64,000 nucleotides of DNA from positions 31,874,464 to 31,938,463 of the forward strand of contig NC_083582.1 in NCBI RefSeq assembly GCF_027579695.1, in the 5' to 3' direction. Below are positions 43,730-54,467 of the stretch, piece by piece. This stretch comes from Neoarius graeffei. Its lineage: Eukaryota > Chordata > Actinopteri > Siluriformes > Ariidae. Each line of letters starts with the position of its first letter. The first letter of the stretch is position 1. The position numbers were made by a program, and so were the translations under genes. A model generated the notes under the pieces. The model searched no databases. It was not told the DNA's origin and saw only the letters and a list, made by a program, of their open reading frames with translations.

Positions 43730-44400
43730 TTTAACAGTTATTCCACAAAATCGAGTCGTGCATGAGCTGATCGCCAATGAGGCGCAGAGCACCGAGTTGG
43801 CTATAAGCTATGTACGACGAGATTGAGTGGAATAACTGTTTTGTATTTTATCCACATTCACTGGATTTTGAGAAACAGAGCATTTTTATTTTTGACTTTT
43901 TGCAAATTCGATAAATAAAAACTTTACACAAAACGTCCAACAAAATCATTTCTGCTTAGAATGTAAACAAACCAGCAAAATGACAGTAGCAATTTGTGAA
44001 AAATGCTATAATAATAATTATTGAAAAATTAAAAAGATGCATTCTTACCATCAAATACTTCCATCCATCCATTATCTGTAGCTGCTTATCCTGTACAGGG
44101 TCGCAGGCACACTGGAGCTTATCCCAGCTGACGATGGGTGAGAGGCGGGGTACACCCTGGACAAGTCACCAGGTCATTGCAGGGCTCCATCAAATACTTT
44201 TATGGCATATTTTGTTGCTTTTTTGTTTGTTTGTTTTGTATTTTTTGGGGTTCTGTTTTCAAGTAGAGTTTGTATTTCGTCCTCAGTTGGTTCAGCAACA
44301 CGCTCCGCCATTTTGTATGAGCTGATATCCTAGTAGTAGAGTAGCCAATCAGAGCATGCGATTGTTCATATCCAGTGAATGTGGATAGAATATTTAAATA
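43730..44400 (-). mobile_element. Shortened, inverted Crypton-type element
   Basis: GTTATTCCACAAAATCGAGT, a TCCACATTCACTGGATTTTG block, then minus-strand coding remnants of the same exon 1 as at 30391 (AGTTGGTTCAGCAACACGCT equals the inverse of its AACCAAC... start) and the end CATATCCAGTGAATGTGGAT. Exon 2 is gone. Confidence 0.5.
44061..44186 (-). mobile_element. Short SINE insertion
   Basis: A tail-only SINE (CCATCCATCCATTATCTGTA to AGGTCATTGCAGGGCT) flanked by CCATCAAATACTT on both sides (44048-44060, 44187-44199). The ATCC tail differs from the ATCTC tail of other copies. Confidence 0.9.
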
Positions 44401-44530
44401 ATATTGGCTGGCATTGAGTGGTCTATCAGATATATTCCATTCAGCCAGCATGATGTTGAATGAGTCAAAGACGAGTAGCTGAATGGAATATATCTGATAG
44501 ACCATGAAAAAAAGCCAGCCAATATTATTA
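44385..44530. repeat. Palindrome preserving an empty Tc1 site
   Basis: GAGTGGTCTATCAGATATAT faces its inverse ATATATCTGATAGACCATGA. The same sequence at 19280-19303 plus 22106 is interrupted at TA by the Tc1 of 19304-22105. Confidence 0.75.
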
Positions 44531-44700
44531 TTATTACACATACACACTCTCTTCATATCAGCATTTTCAAAGGCCAACGCTAGCTTACCCGCGATTTGGT
44601 GCTGTTAGCATGCTAGTCCAGTTACCTTCCAGCCGGTATAGTGTTAGTGAAGGCCAGTGCTAGCGCAGTCAAGCTGATTATTATTATTATTATTATCCTG

Positions 44701-45077
44701 GGCGGCACGGTGGTGTAGTGGTTAGCGCTGTCACCTCACAGCAAGAAGGTCTGGGTTCGAGCCTCGTGGCCGGCGAGGGCCTTTCTGTGCAGAGTTTGCA
44801 TGTTCTCCCCGTGTCCGTGTGGGTTTCCTCCAGGTGCTCCGGTTTCCCCCACAGTCCAAAGACATGCAGGTTAGGTTAACTGGTGACTCTAAATTGACCG
44901 TAGGTGTGAATGTGAGTGTGAATGGTTGCCTGTGTCTATGTGTCAGCCCTGTGATGACCTGGCGACTTGTCCAGGGTGTACCCCGCCTTTCGCCCGTAGT
45001 CAGCTGGGATAGGCTCCAGCTTGCCTGCGACCCTGTAGAACAGGATAAAGCGGCTACAGATAAAGAGATGAGATGAG
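44701..45077 (+). mobile_element. SINE, full length
   Basis: Head GGCGGCACGGTGGTGTAGTG to the tail AAAGAGATGAGATGAG. Target duplication ATTATTATCC(C)TG. Confidence 0.95.
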
Positions 45078-45099
45078 ATTATTATCCCTGTGTAACTTC

Positions 45100-46010
45100 C
45101 TTAGTTACTTTTAAAATCAACATTGACAACTATACACAACGGAGCGAGCCAGCAGCCAAAATTCTCTCAAAATCTTTCACTTTTAATGAAGCAAACCTCG
45201 CAGCCATGTTTCTTTACAAACTGTCACAGTCACTCGCTAATGTGGAAGTTTTACATCTCCGACATGTCTCTTTTCCAGTTTTTCGATGTCCGTTGACATG
45301 TTTTTCTCTTGTAAATATGCACGAAAAATATATAATGAAGTTTTGGTAGCCTTTCGGGTGTTCAGCACGTCTTTAGTTTCAGTGTTCAGTTTATTTATTT
45401 AGTGCTTAAACCAAGCACTGGATTAGCCTCGTCTTCTCTCTTTCCCGGCTGACAAAGAAATGATTCTGTGTATGCGCAGCAGAAAAGTTTTGTCATTGGA
45501 TCTTCGCATGAGTTCTAACGTGACGTCATGTTGTCCTGACAACGTGCGATATTGTAACAATATTGCACACTCATTCTCCATTGGGGAGAGCGGTGTAATA
45601 CATGGAGGATAAGTGATATGATAACAATATTGCATGCTATCAGTGAACCCACTAGAAGGGAATAGAATACATGTTTTTATTCCATGGAAAACGTGGCCTG
45701 TATGCATAATAATTTCCTGTATTTCACTCCGATGACGTCACTCCCAGTGTTTTCCCGCTGACCAGGCGTGAGTTGTCAAAATGGCGAACCAGTTCAAAAT
45801 TTAATTTCTTTGGATTAACTTGTATTTTTGTGGATATCTCCATTATAATATAAAGAACATTACACGGTGGTGTGAAGATATGAAGTTTATCTTCTCGTGT
45901 TGAAAATATTTCACTTGTTCGCTTCACTCATTCGTGATATACTGGTATGTTCACCACTTGAAGATAAACTTCACATCTTCGCATGACCTTGTAATATCCT
46001 CTATATATGT
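45100..46010. repeat. Palindromic repeat family, two segments
   Basis: 45150-45650 resembles 22200-22520 (GCAAACCTCGCAGCCATGTT, AGAAGGGAATAGAATACATG); 45655-46010 has CCGCTGACCAGGCG, GTTGTCAAAATGGCGAACC and paired GAAGTTTATCTTC blocks (45885, 45958). No gene. Confidence 0.6.
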
Positions 46011-46850
46011 TGTAGTCCTCATCTCTAATGTTGATCATTATACTGCTTTGTGATGGTGTGCTAAGTCAAATTTCTTTAAAAGCTGTATCATAACCGTTCC
46101 AAATCCAAATTAGGTAATTCACAATGAAAATAGGCTTTTTCAGGGTTTTTTTTTTCCTGTGTGTGTGTTTATTTATTCTTGGTGCTTTTAATGCACATAG
46201 CTATTGCTGTGCACTATAGCCTCAAATACATCATTGCATGCCTTTATAACATTCAGTAGATGGCAATGTCCTCCCAGTGCAAACATTATAGCTCACTCAC
46301 TTACTACCAATGACCAAATGCCCAGTCAACAAAGCCTTCAATGCGCTCGTGTACCGTGCCAAGCAATCTGCATGTGAATGAGATGCATGTCTTCTGTGCT
46401 GGCTTGGTTGCTCTATTGCTATGAGGCACCCAAAGAAACTGGTCTTGAAGCAGACCCTGTACTTTTTTATACATGTGAATTTATGTTAGATATGTTAATA
46501 CAATTTATTTTATATATTTTATCTTAGTTCCACTTATGTTCTGCTTAGATTTTCTTCCAACTATAAGAAAATCTAGCCAGTACATATAAGGTATTAACCT
46601 CATCTCATCTCATCATCTCTAGCCGCTTTATCCTTCTATGGCATTGGCTTTTGTGAAATGGCCAGGATTCATCTGAAGGGGATTTTGGTAAATGACAGAA
46701 TTCACATCATCTGATCAGACGTGTGGAGCATGCGCTTCTGTGCTAGGACTGGCCTTCTTAGTTATTCCACTAGGAGGCAAACTCGATTAATAAACACAGG
46801 GTTATAAACTTGACTGAACTAAGTAATATTTCAATAGCAAAATAAAAATT
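46011..46850. other. Intronic or intergenic, SINE scrap only
   Basis: A 40-bp SINE tail scrap at 46597-46637 (CATCTCATCTCATCATCTCT). Otherwise nothing recognised. Confidence 0.4.
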
Positions 46851-47072
46851 TACAACCCCGATTCCAAAAAAGTTGGGACAAAGCACAACTTGTAAATAAA
46901 AACGGAATGCAATGATGTGGAAGTTTCAAAATTCCATATTTTATTCAGAATAGAACATAGATGACATATCAAATGTTTAAACTGAGAAAATGTATCATTT
47001 AAAGAGAAAAATTAGGTGATTTTAAATTTCATGACAACAACACATCTCAAAAAAGTTGGGACAAGGCCATGT

Positions 47073-48993
47073 TTACCACTGTGAGACATCCCCTTTTCTC
47101 TTTACAACAGTCTGTAAACATCTGGGGACTGAGGAGACAAGTTGCTCAAGTTTAGGGATAGGAATGTTAACCCATTCTTGTCTAAAGGCCCGGTCACACA
47201 GCACTCCGCGTCTATATCACGTACAAAAAGATACAAAAATCAGGTGGACGTGGTCGTAAGTGGTCATTTTTGGTCAATTTTGGCTTTGCCGTGCTTTGTA
47301 CGGGGTATGGCCGTCGGCGGCTGTTTCACTGCCATAGCACTGCCAAATCACGGGTAACCGCGGCTCAGCGTCGTTGGAAGAGCGGCTTGCTGCGCATATA
47401 AAAGCGGTAGGATATGTTGAGCCTGTATCAGTTGGTTCTGTTGGTGCTGGAGCATTAAGATGAGGACATCACAGCGTTGAGGGTTCATGTTCACCCCTTG
47501 ACATCTAGACTGCAAGTGCCGAGGTCTCAGAAAATTACGGTATTTACATGCCGCAAATCAGAAGTGATGCAGAAGTGATTAGACAGCGATCAATCGAATT
47601 TAGAACTTGTTTGAGACGTCGTTTAACGGGCTTAGACAGTGCTATGTACGCGGAAAAATCCATTTCTCAGTGATAAGCCGCTAAACACACGCTATATCCC
47701 GTGATACCAACGCGTAACACCCGTCCGATGACCGTGCTCTGCCCGTGATAGACCGCCAAACTTTCGCGTCTTACCACGTCTCCCCAAGTTTTAATAACGG
47801 CCGGGACACTGATTATCACGTGTTTTTCACTTGTGTTGCACGTCTTTACCACGTGTGCCGGCCGTGGTTGTCCGCGGTCTAAAGTTTTGAGCAGTCCAAA
47901 ACTTTTTGCCGCGTCCGACGCCGTTCCGATTTTCCCCTGCGTCCTGTCACGTCTGTATATCGACTGTAACACGTCTTAACTTCGACATCAACACGAACAA
48001 CATCGTCTGCTTCACGGGAGAGCACTTTTTGACGGGTTTTGGCCGTGATAAAGCCGTAAAGCGCTGTGTGACCGGGCCTTAATGTAGGATTCTAGTTGCT
48101 CAACTGTCTTAGGTCTTTTTTGTTGTATCTTCCGTTTTACGATGCGCCAAATGTTTTCTATGGGTGAAAGATCTGGACTGCAGGCTGGCCAGTTCAGTAC
48201 CCGGACCCTTCTTCTACGCAGCCATGATGCTGTAATTGATGCAGTATGTGGTTTGGCATTGTCATGTTGGAAAATGCAAGGTCTTCCCTGAAAGAGACGT
48301 CATCTGGATGGGAGCATATGTTGCTCTAGAACCTGGATATACCTTTCAGCATTGATGGTGTCTTTCCAGATGTGTAAGCTGCCCATGCCACACGCACTAA
48401 TGCAACCGCATACCATCAGAGATGCAGGCTTCTGAACTGAGCGCTGATAACAACTCGGGTCGTCCTTCTCCTCTTTAGTCCGAATGACACGGCGTCCCTG
48501 ATTTCCATAAAGAACTTCAAATTTTGATTCATCTGACCACAGAACAGTTTTCCACTTTGCCACAGTCCATTTTAAATGAGCCTTGGCCCAGAGAAGACGT
48601 CTGCGCTTCTGGATCATGTTTAGATACGGCTTCTTCTTTGAACTATAGAGTTTTAGCTGGCAACGGCGGATGGCACGGTGAATTGTGTTCACAGATAATG
48701 TTCTCTGGAAATATTCCTGAGCCCATTTTGTGATTTCCAATACAGAAGCATGCCTGTATGTGATGCAGTGCCGTCTAAGGGCCCGAAGGATCACGGGCAC
48801 CCAGTATGGTTTTCTTGCCTTGACCCTTACGCACAGAGATTCTTCCAGATTCTCTGAATCTTTTGATGATATTATGCACTGTAGATGATGATATGTTCAA
48901 ACTCTTTGCAATTTTACACTGTCGAACTCCTTTCTGATATTGCTCCACTATTTGTCAGTGCAGAATTAGGGGGATTGGTGATCCTCTTCCCAT
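47073..48993 (-). pseudogene. Tc1 transposase, split by MITE
   Basis: Minus strand from ATG 48993 (ATGGGAAGAGGATC context). A single base insertion near 48788 and earlier lesions break the N-terminal third. From 48800 to 48300 the frame is open: [40 protein letters not shown] and [19 protein letters not shown] (the Trp of MVWG is Cys here). The C-terminal third continues to TAA at 47075-47073 but is interrupted by the 894-bp MITE. Not functional. Confidence 0.87.
47186..48079. mobile_element. Harbinger-like MITE with exact TAA duplication
   Basis: Perfect ends AGGCCCGGTCACACAGC and inverse. TAA at 47183-47185 and 48080-48082. The sister Tc1 at 2487 shows the empty site TTGTCTAATGTAGG. Length 894 bp, no ORF; a three-base TAA/TTA target fits PIF/Harbinger. 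Confidence 0.9.
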
Positions 48994-49639
48994 CTTTACT
49001 TCTGAGAGCCGCTGCCATTCCAAGATGCTCTTTTTATACCCAGTCATGTTAATGACCTATTGCCAATTGACCTGATGAGTTGCAATTTGGTCCTCCAGCT
49101 GTTCCTTTTTTGTACCTTTAACTTTTCCAGCCTCTTATTGCCCCTGTCCCAACTTTTTTGAGATGTGTTGCTGTCATGAAATTTCAAACGAGCCAGTATT
49201 TGGCATGAGATTTCAAAATGTCTCACTTTCGACATTTGATATGTTGTCTAGGTTCTATTGTGAATACAATATCAGTTTTTGAGATTTGTAAGTTATTGCA
49301 TTCCGTTTTTATTGACAATTTGTACTTTGTCCCAACTTTTTTGGAATCGGGGTTGTATAATAAAGTCAATTTTTTAATTAAGTCCACTACAGTACAAAAA
49401 ATGTGGAAAAGTTCAAGGGGGTGAATATTTAGACAAGGCAATGTATGGTTAAAAACCATAATTTGGAAAGTTGTTTTCTTCTTGGTAATGAATCGCAGGC
49501 TGTTTATCTGTTTATCTACACCAACTCAGTCTGATTTTGATACAGTTTTGTAATGACTGACAAATTTCCAGCTTTAGGCCCAAATATGAATGTCGGGAAT
49601 GACGAATGGGCCTTGTAGTGTGACATAATCAAAGAATAG

Positions 49640-49997
49640 CAATGTGGTGTAGTAGTTAGCACTGTCACCTCACAGCAAAAAGGTTCTGGGTTCGAGCCCC
49701 ATGGCCGACGAGGGCCTTTCTGTGTGGAGTTTGCATGTTCTCCCCATGTCTGTGTGGGTTTCCTCCAGGTGCTCCAGTTTCCCCCACAGTCCAAAGACAC
49801 ACAGGTTAGGCTAATTAGTGGCTCTAAATTGACCGTAGTTGTGAATGTGAGTGTGAATGGTCGTTTGTCTCTATGTTTCAGCCCTGCGATGATCTGGTGA
49901 CTTGTCCAAGGTGTACCCCGCCTCTCACCCATAGTCAGCTGGGATAGGCTCCAGCTTGCCCTGCACAGGATAAGCGGTTACGGATAATGGATGGATA
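49640..49997 (+). mobile_element. SINE, older subfamily
   Basis: Diverged head (GCAATGTGGTGTAGTAGTTA) and a tail ending GGATAATGGATGGATAG, unlike the GAGATGAG tail of young copies. Confidence 0.85.
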
Positions 49998-50270
49998 GAT
50001 GTCAAGTTCATTTGTATAACGCTTTTAAAGGGATCCTCCATCAGATTGATTTTCAAACTTTTTTTATGTAAAATTAGTCATAGGTTTAAAAAAATCAAGT
50101 TTTCATTTTTGTAGACCAAATAGTTTTCGAGAAAAATGCATTTTTTTAGAATACCAGATGCACTTCCTGCGGTAGTGACGCATGCGATGACATCAGGTAG
50201 TGGTCGCTTGCAAGAGTTTCAGTTGCCTCAGTGTGTTTTTTGTACAAAATCTCTAAGTTTACATTTTAGT

Positions 50271-50438
50271 ATGGCTTTACTGTTCCAATTCAAACCAGAC
50301 TATCATGAAGATGAAAGAGTGGATTACAAGAGTGATTCCAGCAGAGAAAATAACAACAAAACAGAGCTCAACTCTGAAGACAGAGTGTCCAAAGAAGTTT
50401 CAGCATGCTGTTGTTGTTGTGGCCAACAAACGTTCTGA
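50271..50438 (+). CDS. 55-aa ORF of the TTAA transposon, acidic then Cys-rich
   Basis: ATG at 50271: MALLFQFKPDYHEDERVDYK, an acidic/polar middle, then SACCCCCGQQTF. The F-P-Y/E-rich start followed by a C-x-CG-type cluster recalls the P2X7-C-terminus-like proteins (usually ..WC.CG.C..M) often linked to fish THAP transposons, but the match is short. It may be a first exon cut by deletion. It faces the THAP gene. Function not known. Confidence 0.4.
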   Translation: MALLFQFKPDYHEDERVDYKSDSSRENNNKTELNSEDRVSKEVSACCCCCGQQTF

Positions 50439-50632
50439 GAAATTCTCTTATCTAGCATATAGTAGAACGTACCTGAAGCTCAATCGAATGCTCTGTCTCT
50501 TGATCTGTCAGTGATTGTTCTTCAATGTCAGTGTTTTCTTTGTCACCCGTATTTTCTTCCAATATACACTGAAGAACCTACAACACATTGGAATACCGAT
50601 TACAATTCACCAGGTAAGACACCGATAATATA

Positions 50633-51013
50633 CTACAAAGAATCACGGTAGAACAAAGTTGAAACTAACCTCTCGGTGTTGTTGTCCCTGTTGATGCTCA
50701 ACACTGCATCGACTTTTGGAGTTGAATGATGGGCAAATATTGTTGGCACAGCATCATCTTTTAGCTTTCTTTTAATTCTAGAAGTCCCCATTAATCTTGC
50801 TTTTAATTCCATCGAATCACTGAAACGGGTTGATTCAAAATGTTCGGAACATAAGTAGGGCACCACAGACAGGTTGTTTTGAGCCCTAACGATGGCGTGA
50901 ATCCATTTCTTGCAAATAATCGGGTGATTCTGGCCAGGTAAACAGTGAAAAGATATCATCTTGTCTTTCTTTTTGGCATCATTATTGCATTGATATGCAA
51001 CACAATGAGGCAT
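50633..51013 (-). CDS. THAP-domain protein of the TTAA transposon
   Basis: The minus-strand ATG at 51013 gives 126 codons. The THAP C2CH zinc finger is complete: MPHCVAYQCNNDAKKKDKMI (C4 and C9), SFHCLPGQNHPIICKKWIHA (Pro and Trp at conserved positions) and PYLCSEHFESTRFSD (C-x2-H), followed by the diagnostic AVPTIF motif (residues 88-93). The domain binds transposon ends or regulatory DNA. A GAGAG|GTTAGT donor at 50670 may mark the end of a first exon; the rest of the transposase is absent. The start codon lies just inside the right inverted arm. This is the only complete THAP domain in the window. Confidence 0.75.
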   Translation of the reverse strand: MPHCVAYQCNNDAKKKDKMISFHCLPGQNHPIICKKWIHAIVRAQNNLSVVPYLCSEHFESTRFSDSMELKARLMGTSRIKRKLKDDAVPTIFAHHSTPKVDAVLSINRDNNTERLVSTLFYRDSL

Positions 51014-51480
51014 ACTTATTTAAAAACTGATAAATTCAGTAAAAATACTTGTAAAACTAGCAAAACTACAATGTAAACAGAGAATATAAACAGCTGAGTT
51101 GCTCCAAGCGACCACTACCTGACGTCATTGCATACGTCACTACCACAGGAAGCCCATCTGGTATTTTAAGAAAAATTTATTTTTCTCAAAAACTATTTGG
51201 TCTTCGAAAATGAAAGTTAGATTTTTGAAATCTGCAACTGCTTTTACATAAAACAAGTTTGAAAATCAATCTGCTGGAGGATCCCTTTAACAATAGACAT
51301 TGTCACAAAGCAGCTTTACAGACAATTAAAGGTTTTAAACTGAGGTAATCTATCCCTAATCGATCCCCAATGAGCAAGCCTGTGGCGACGGTGGCAAGGA
51401 AAAACTCCCTCAGACGACATGAGGAAGAAACTTCAAAAGGAACCAGACTCAAAAGGGAACCCATCCTCATTTGGGTGATA

Positions 51481-52393
51481 ACAGATAGGGTGATTATAAA
51501 TAACTCGCTTTTATAACAGTGTCCTACAGAGTCACAAAGTACAACTGGGAAACCAGGAAAATCATTATAGTTTTAACATGAAGTCTGTTTTGTTGAAGTT
51601 ATAAACTGGAAACTTGAGTGTAAAACTGTTCATGGCAACTGCAGTCCTAAAGTTAGCAAGTCAACTGTAGTCCTCTGACATAAATGTATTACTGTAAGTG
51701 TCCAGAGCGTCTTCCAAGTGCGACTTTCGACTGTCTATATGGGGCCGTCCTCCACAGGAGCGATGTGATGAGACTCCAGCCAGACGTAGGGCATCAGTAT
51801 GGCTCAGGCAAGTCCGATGCCCCACAACACCTCGACGAAAAGTCTAGCATGTCAGAATTTATGTATTTTCTCACCTAGTTTGATCAATCCTCCAATGGGT
51901 TCGTTGACGTTCATTCTGTAGCTATGATTGACAGTTCCTTGACCCTCCTCCCAAAGATGCAAATGATGATTGGTCAGGGTCAAACTTGTAGTATTGCCAG
52001 TCTCCTGCCAAGACACGGCAAGAATTTATACCGTTATGATTGCATAGTCTGAGATGGAAACCATTGTGAAAAACAAAAAAAATCAGATATAGGGTCGTCT
52101 TGCTGCCGTCCAAAATAGTCCGCCATTCGTCCCTGGCGACCATCGCGACGGGCGATCCAAACTTTATCTTGGTGATTTTCTGATATTTTTTCTTCATAGT
52201 TTGGCTTTCGCCATTTCCACCAACAGAACTTCGTTTCATTATCTCATTCAAGAGAACAAAGTTAAAAATGAGCAGGCGATAAATGCAGACGAAATGCAGA
52301 TGCAAAAAAACAAACAAAATGGTTGAGTGTCGCGGGTTATCTTGTGCATATCATTAATAGCACTATCTGTATGCTTTATCGGTAACTGCTAAG
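51481..52393. other. Intergenic, no clear gene
   Basis: A minus-strand open frame at 52317-51922 (MKRSSVGGNGESQTMKKKYQ, then FGSPVAMVARDEWRTILDGS) looks like it could be coding in part, but I recognise no family and see no splice context. Confidence 0.3.
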
Positions 52394-52565
52394 ACATTGG
52401 GTGGGCTCGAGTGTGTACCCTGTGGCATACCCCCGGTGTACCGAATTCCACTCGATTCATATCAGGGATCTGCGCACGCATGCCTCCGGCATTCACTCCA
52501 ATCCCCCCATTACGCCAAATCAGCATATACCGCGGGGTACACACTTGAGTCCACCCATACAATGT
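52394..52565. mobile_element. 172-bp MITE
   Basis: ACATTGGGTGGGCTCGAGTG pairs with inverted ACATTGTATGGGTGGACTCA. Both continue into GTGTACCC(C/T)G(T/C)GG. Confidence 0.75.
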
Positions 52566-52693
52566 CAGACACACGAAAAGCAGAAAGTCAACTATTAATT
52601 TTCATCAACATAAACGTATCAAGTTATATATTTTTTAAACTAATCATGTGTAGTAAGGGTGGGTGGGAGATTTTTATGTTGTCAGCGGGAGGT

Positions 52694-53040
52694 CGGGGTG
52701 GCATGGTGGTGTAAGTGGTTAGCACAGTTGCCTCACAGCAAGAAGGTTCTGGGTTTGAACCCAGCGGCGGGCAAGGGCCTTTCTGTGCGGAGTTTGCATG
52801 TTCTTCAAGTGTCTGCGTGGGTTTCCTCTGGGTGCTCTGGTTTCCCCCACAATCCAAAGACATGCAGGTTAGGTTAATATGGGACGGCCTTGGGCTGAGG
52901 TGCCCTTGAGCGAGGCACCTAACTCCCGGCTGCTCCCCGGGCGCTGTTAGCATGACTGCTCTGGATATGTGTGTGTGTTCACTGCTTCAGATGGGTTAAA
53001 TGCAGAGAGGAAATTTCACAAGTGTGTGATGAATAAAGTT
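52694..53040 (+). mobile_element. SINE with alternative 3' tail
   Basis: The head and core match the other SINEs up to CAAAGACATGCAGGTTAGGT, then a different tail follows: GGGACGGCCTTGGGCTGAGG, GCACCTAACTCCCGGCTGC, ending AAATTTCACAAGTGTGTGAT and GAATAAAGTTGTGCT. The same tail occurs inverted at 58963-59347. Confidence 0.9.
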
Positions 53041-53045
53041 GTGCT

Positions 53046-54463
53046 GGGTTGTTTTACAATCAGGGTACGCAGGCTAAAAATCACATTTAACACTTATTAT
53101 CTTCAATATCAAAAGGCTTGACTAAATAAACTTGGTTGTTTATTGTAGCCCTGTGATAGCTCTATTTACCATGCAAAAAAAAAAAATTTGGTGATAACGT
53201 TATTTTTGGTGAATGTATGGCAATATATTATAATATTTAGCAAAATTACTCATGTCATTTAGAAAAAGTGCTTTTCTGACCACAGGTAGCTCCAAAAGGG
53301 ATGCACTTAAATCATTCTTTATACCATAAAACAAATATTTGGTTCCATATCATTGGAAACATAGTTAAGTTTTAATGTTGAATGCCAGTAAGTTTTCAGA
53401 CTATTTTGATCAAATATTAGTATGTAATTGTGTCAAAAAAACGTCCTCTCCGAGACAGCTAATTTTTCAATATAAAATAACATATCTAAAATGATTATTT
53501 TCATCCTAAAATGTGGTCAAGATATTGGGACATGCAGTGGCGATCCTAGAGTGATTTACTCCCTGGGCGAACCCCCCCCCCGCCCATCTTGTTTTTTTTT
53601 TTCTGGGGTTTTTTTTGGGGGGGACCTTTTTTTTTTGGGACCGTTTTTTTTTTTCGTGCCCGCGCTCGTGCCCCCCCCCGCGTTGGGCTCTGTATTAGCC
53701 AACAGAATGTTAACAGCTTTACAGGGTCGTTTAAACATTTCTCGTCGTGTGTTGTACGTTGCGGACACGGCCCGTTATAAATTTGCTGTTACCAGAATGG
53801 CAATGATCAAGTCGTAATGTATTACTTAAGACTCTGTGTAATGTCATAGTAGTGTAGTACTATGGTAGTAAAGTCTTTTTGATGACTAGTACAACGTTCC
53901 GCTGGCGGGATTGTGCATATTATGGGGCTACGACAAGTTAGGCACACACACACACACACACACACTGATGACATCACCTGCACAACTTTGGTATTGGGCT
54001 TCCCCATCCAAAATGTTCACACCCCCCGCCCGTCTTGTTTTTTTTCGGGGTTTTTTTTGGGGGGGGACCTTTTTTTTGGGACCTTTTTTTTTTTCCCGCC
54101 AGCGCTCGTGCCGCCCCCCCCCCGCGATGCCGCCCCGGGCGGCTGCCCGGTCGGACCGCCCCCAGGACTGCCCCTGGGGACATGAATATTAGAGACAACT
54201 AACACAAAGCTTACAGCCTTATATTTAAAAGCACTACGGAAGTAGTGGATTCTGAATTGTCAAAAAAAGTCCTCTCCGAGAATCACTTCATTTGTTTCTC
54301 CCATCTTATAGCAGATTACACAAAACTGCCATGTCAAAAATTTACCTGAAATCTGTTCTTTAACTTGTCCTTCACTTAAAAACTGGTATAAGAACCAGTT
54401 TGAATCAATTTGAATTTTGGACCCCTGTGACACAAACTTTGTACCCTGATTGTAAAACAACCC
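53046..54463. mobile_element. Unclassified DNA transposon, 4-bp duplication, copy 1
   Basis: Ends GGGTTGTTTTACAATCAGGG (plus TAC) and exact inverse, flanked by TGCT (53042-53045, 54464-54467). It contains a hAT MITE (53535-54176). Without it, about 775 bp and no ORF. The interior matches copy 2 at 56222. Confidence 0.88.
53535..54176. mobile_element. hAT MITE with perfect 8-bp duplication
   Basis: Ends CAGTGGCGATCCTAG and inverse CAGGGGCAGTCCTGG. GGGACATG at 53527-53534 and 54177-54184. The empty site (TTGGGACATAAATATTAG) is in copy 2 at about 56694. It contains two ~100-bp direct repeats of alternating C, T and G runs (53575-53682, 54020-54127) and a (CA)n at 53942-53964. Confidence 0.93.
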
Positions 54464-54467
54464 TGCT

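Larger units (their letters stand above)
46853..49355 (-). mobile_element. Tc1 element, antisense, with Harbinger MITE
   Basis: The same family as 2487 and 17216, with TA at 46851-46852 and 49356-49357. About 1.6 kb without the MITE. Confidence 0.93.
50029..51286. mobile_element. Kolobok-like transposon, TTAA target, ~190-bp inverted ends, two ORFs
   Basis: Ends AGGGATCCTCCATCAGATTG and inverse AGGGATCCTCCAGCAGATTG. The similarity continues inward for about 190 bp (GACCAAATAGTTTT, GGTAGTGACGCATGCGATGA, CAGGTAGTGGTCGCTTG). TTAA lies on both sides (50025-50028, 51287-51290). It carries a plus-strand ORF from the left arm and a minus-strand THAP ORF from the right arm. Kolobok elements use TTAA and have THAP transposases. 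At 1258 bp it lacks a catalytic domain. Confidence 0.8.
49998..51480. repeat. Interspersed repeat split by the TTAA transposon
   Basis: TTCATTTGTATAACGCTTTT on the left and CAATAGACATTGTCACAAAG, AAGGAAAAACTCCCTCAGAC, GAACCAGACTCAAAAGGGAA on the right form a repeat common in teleost genomes. Joining across one TTAA restores a continuous sequence. Confidence 0.6.

Noticed and set aside
51922..52317. 131-codon minus-strand frame as a gene
   Set aside because: No recognised domain, no splice or promoter context, and a low-complexity start. Left unassigned.
53491..54205. Open frames rich in Phe/Gly/Pro/Lys on both strands
   Set aside because: They are translations of G, C and T runs in the hAT MITE.
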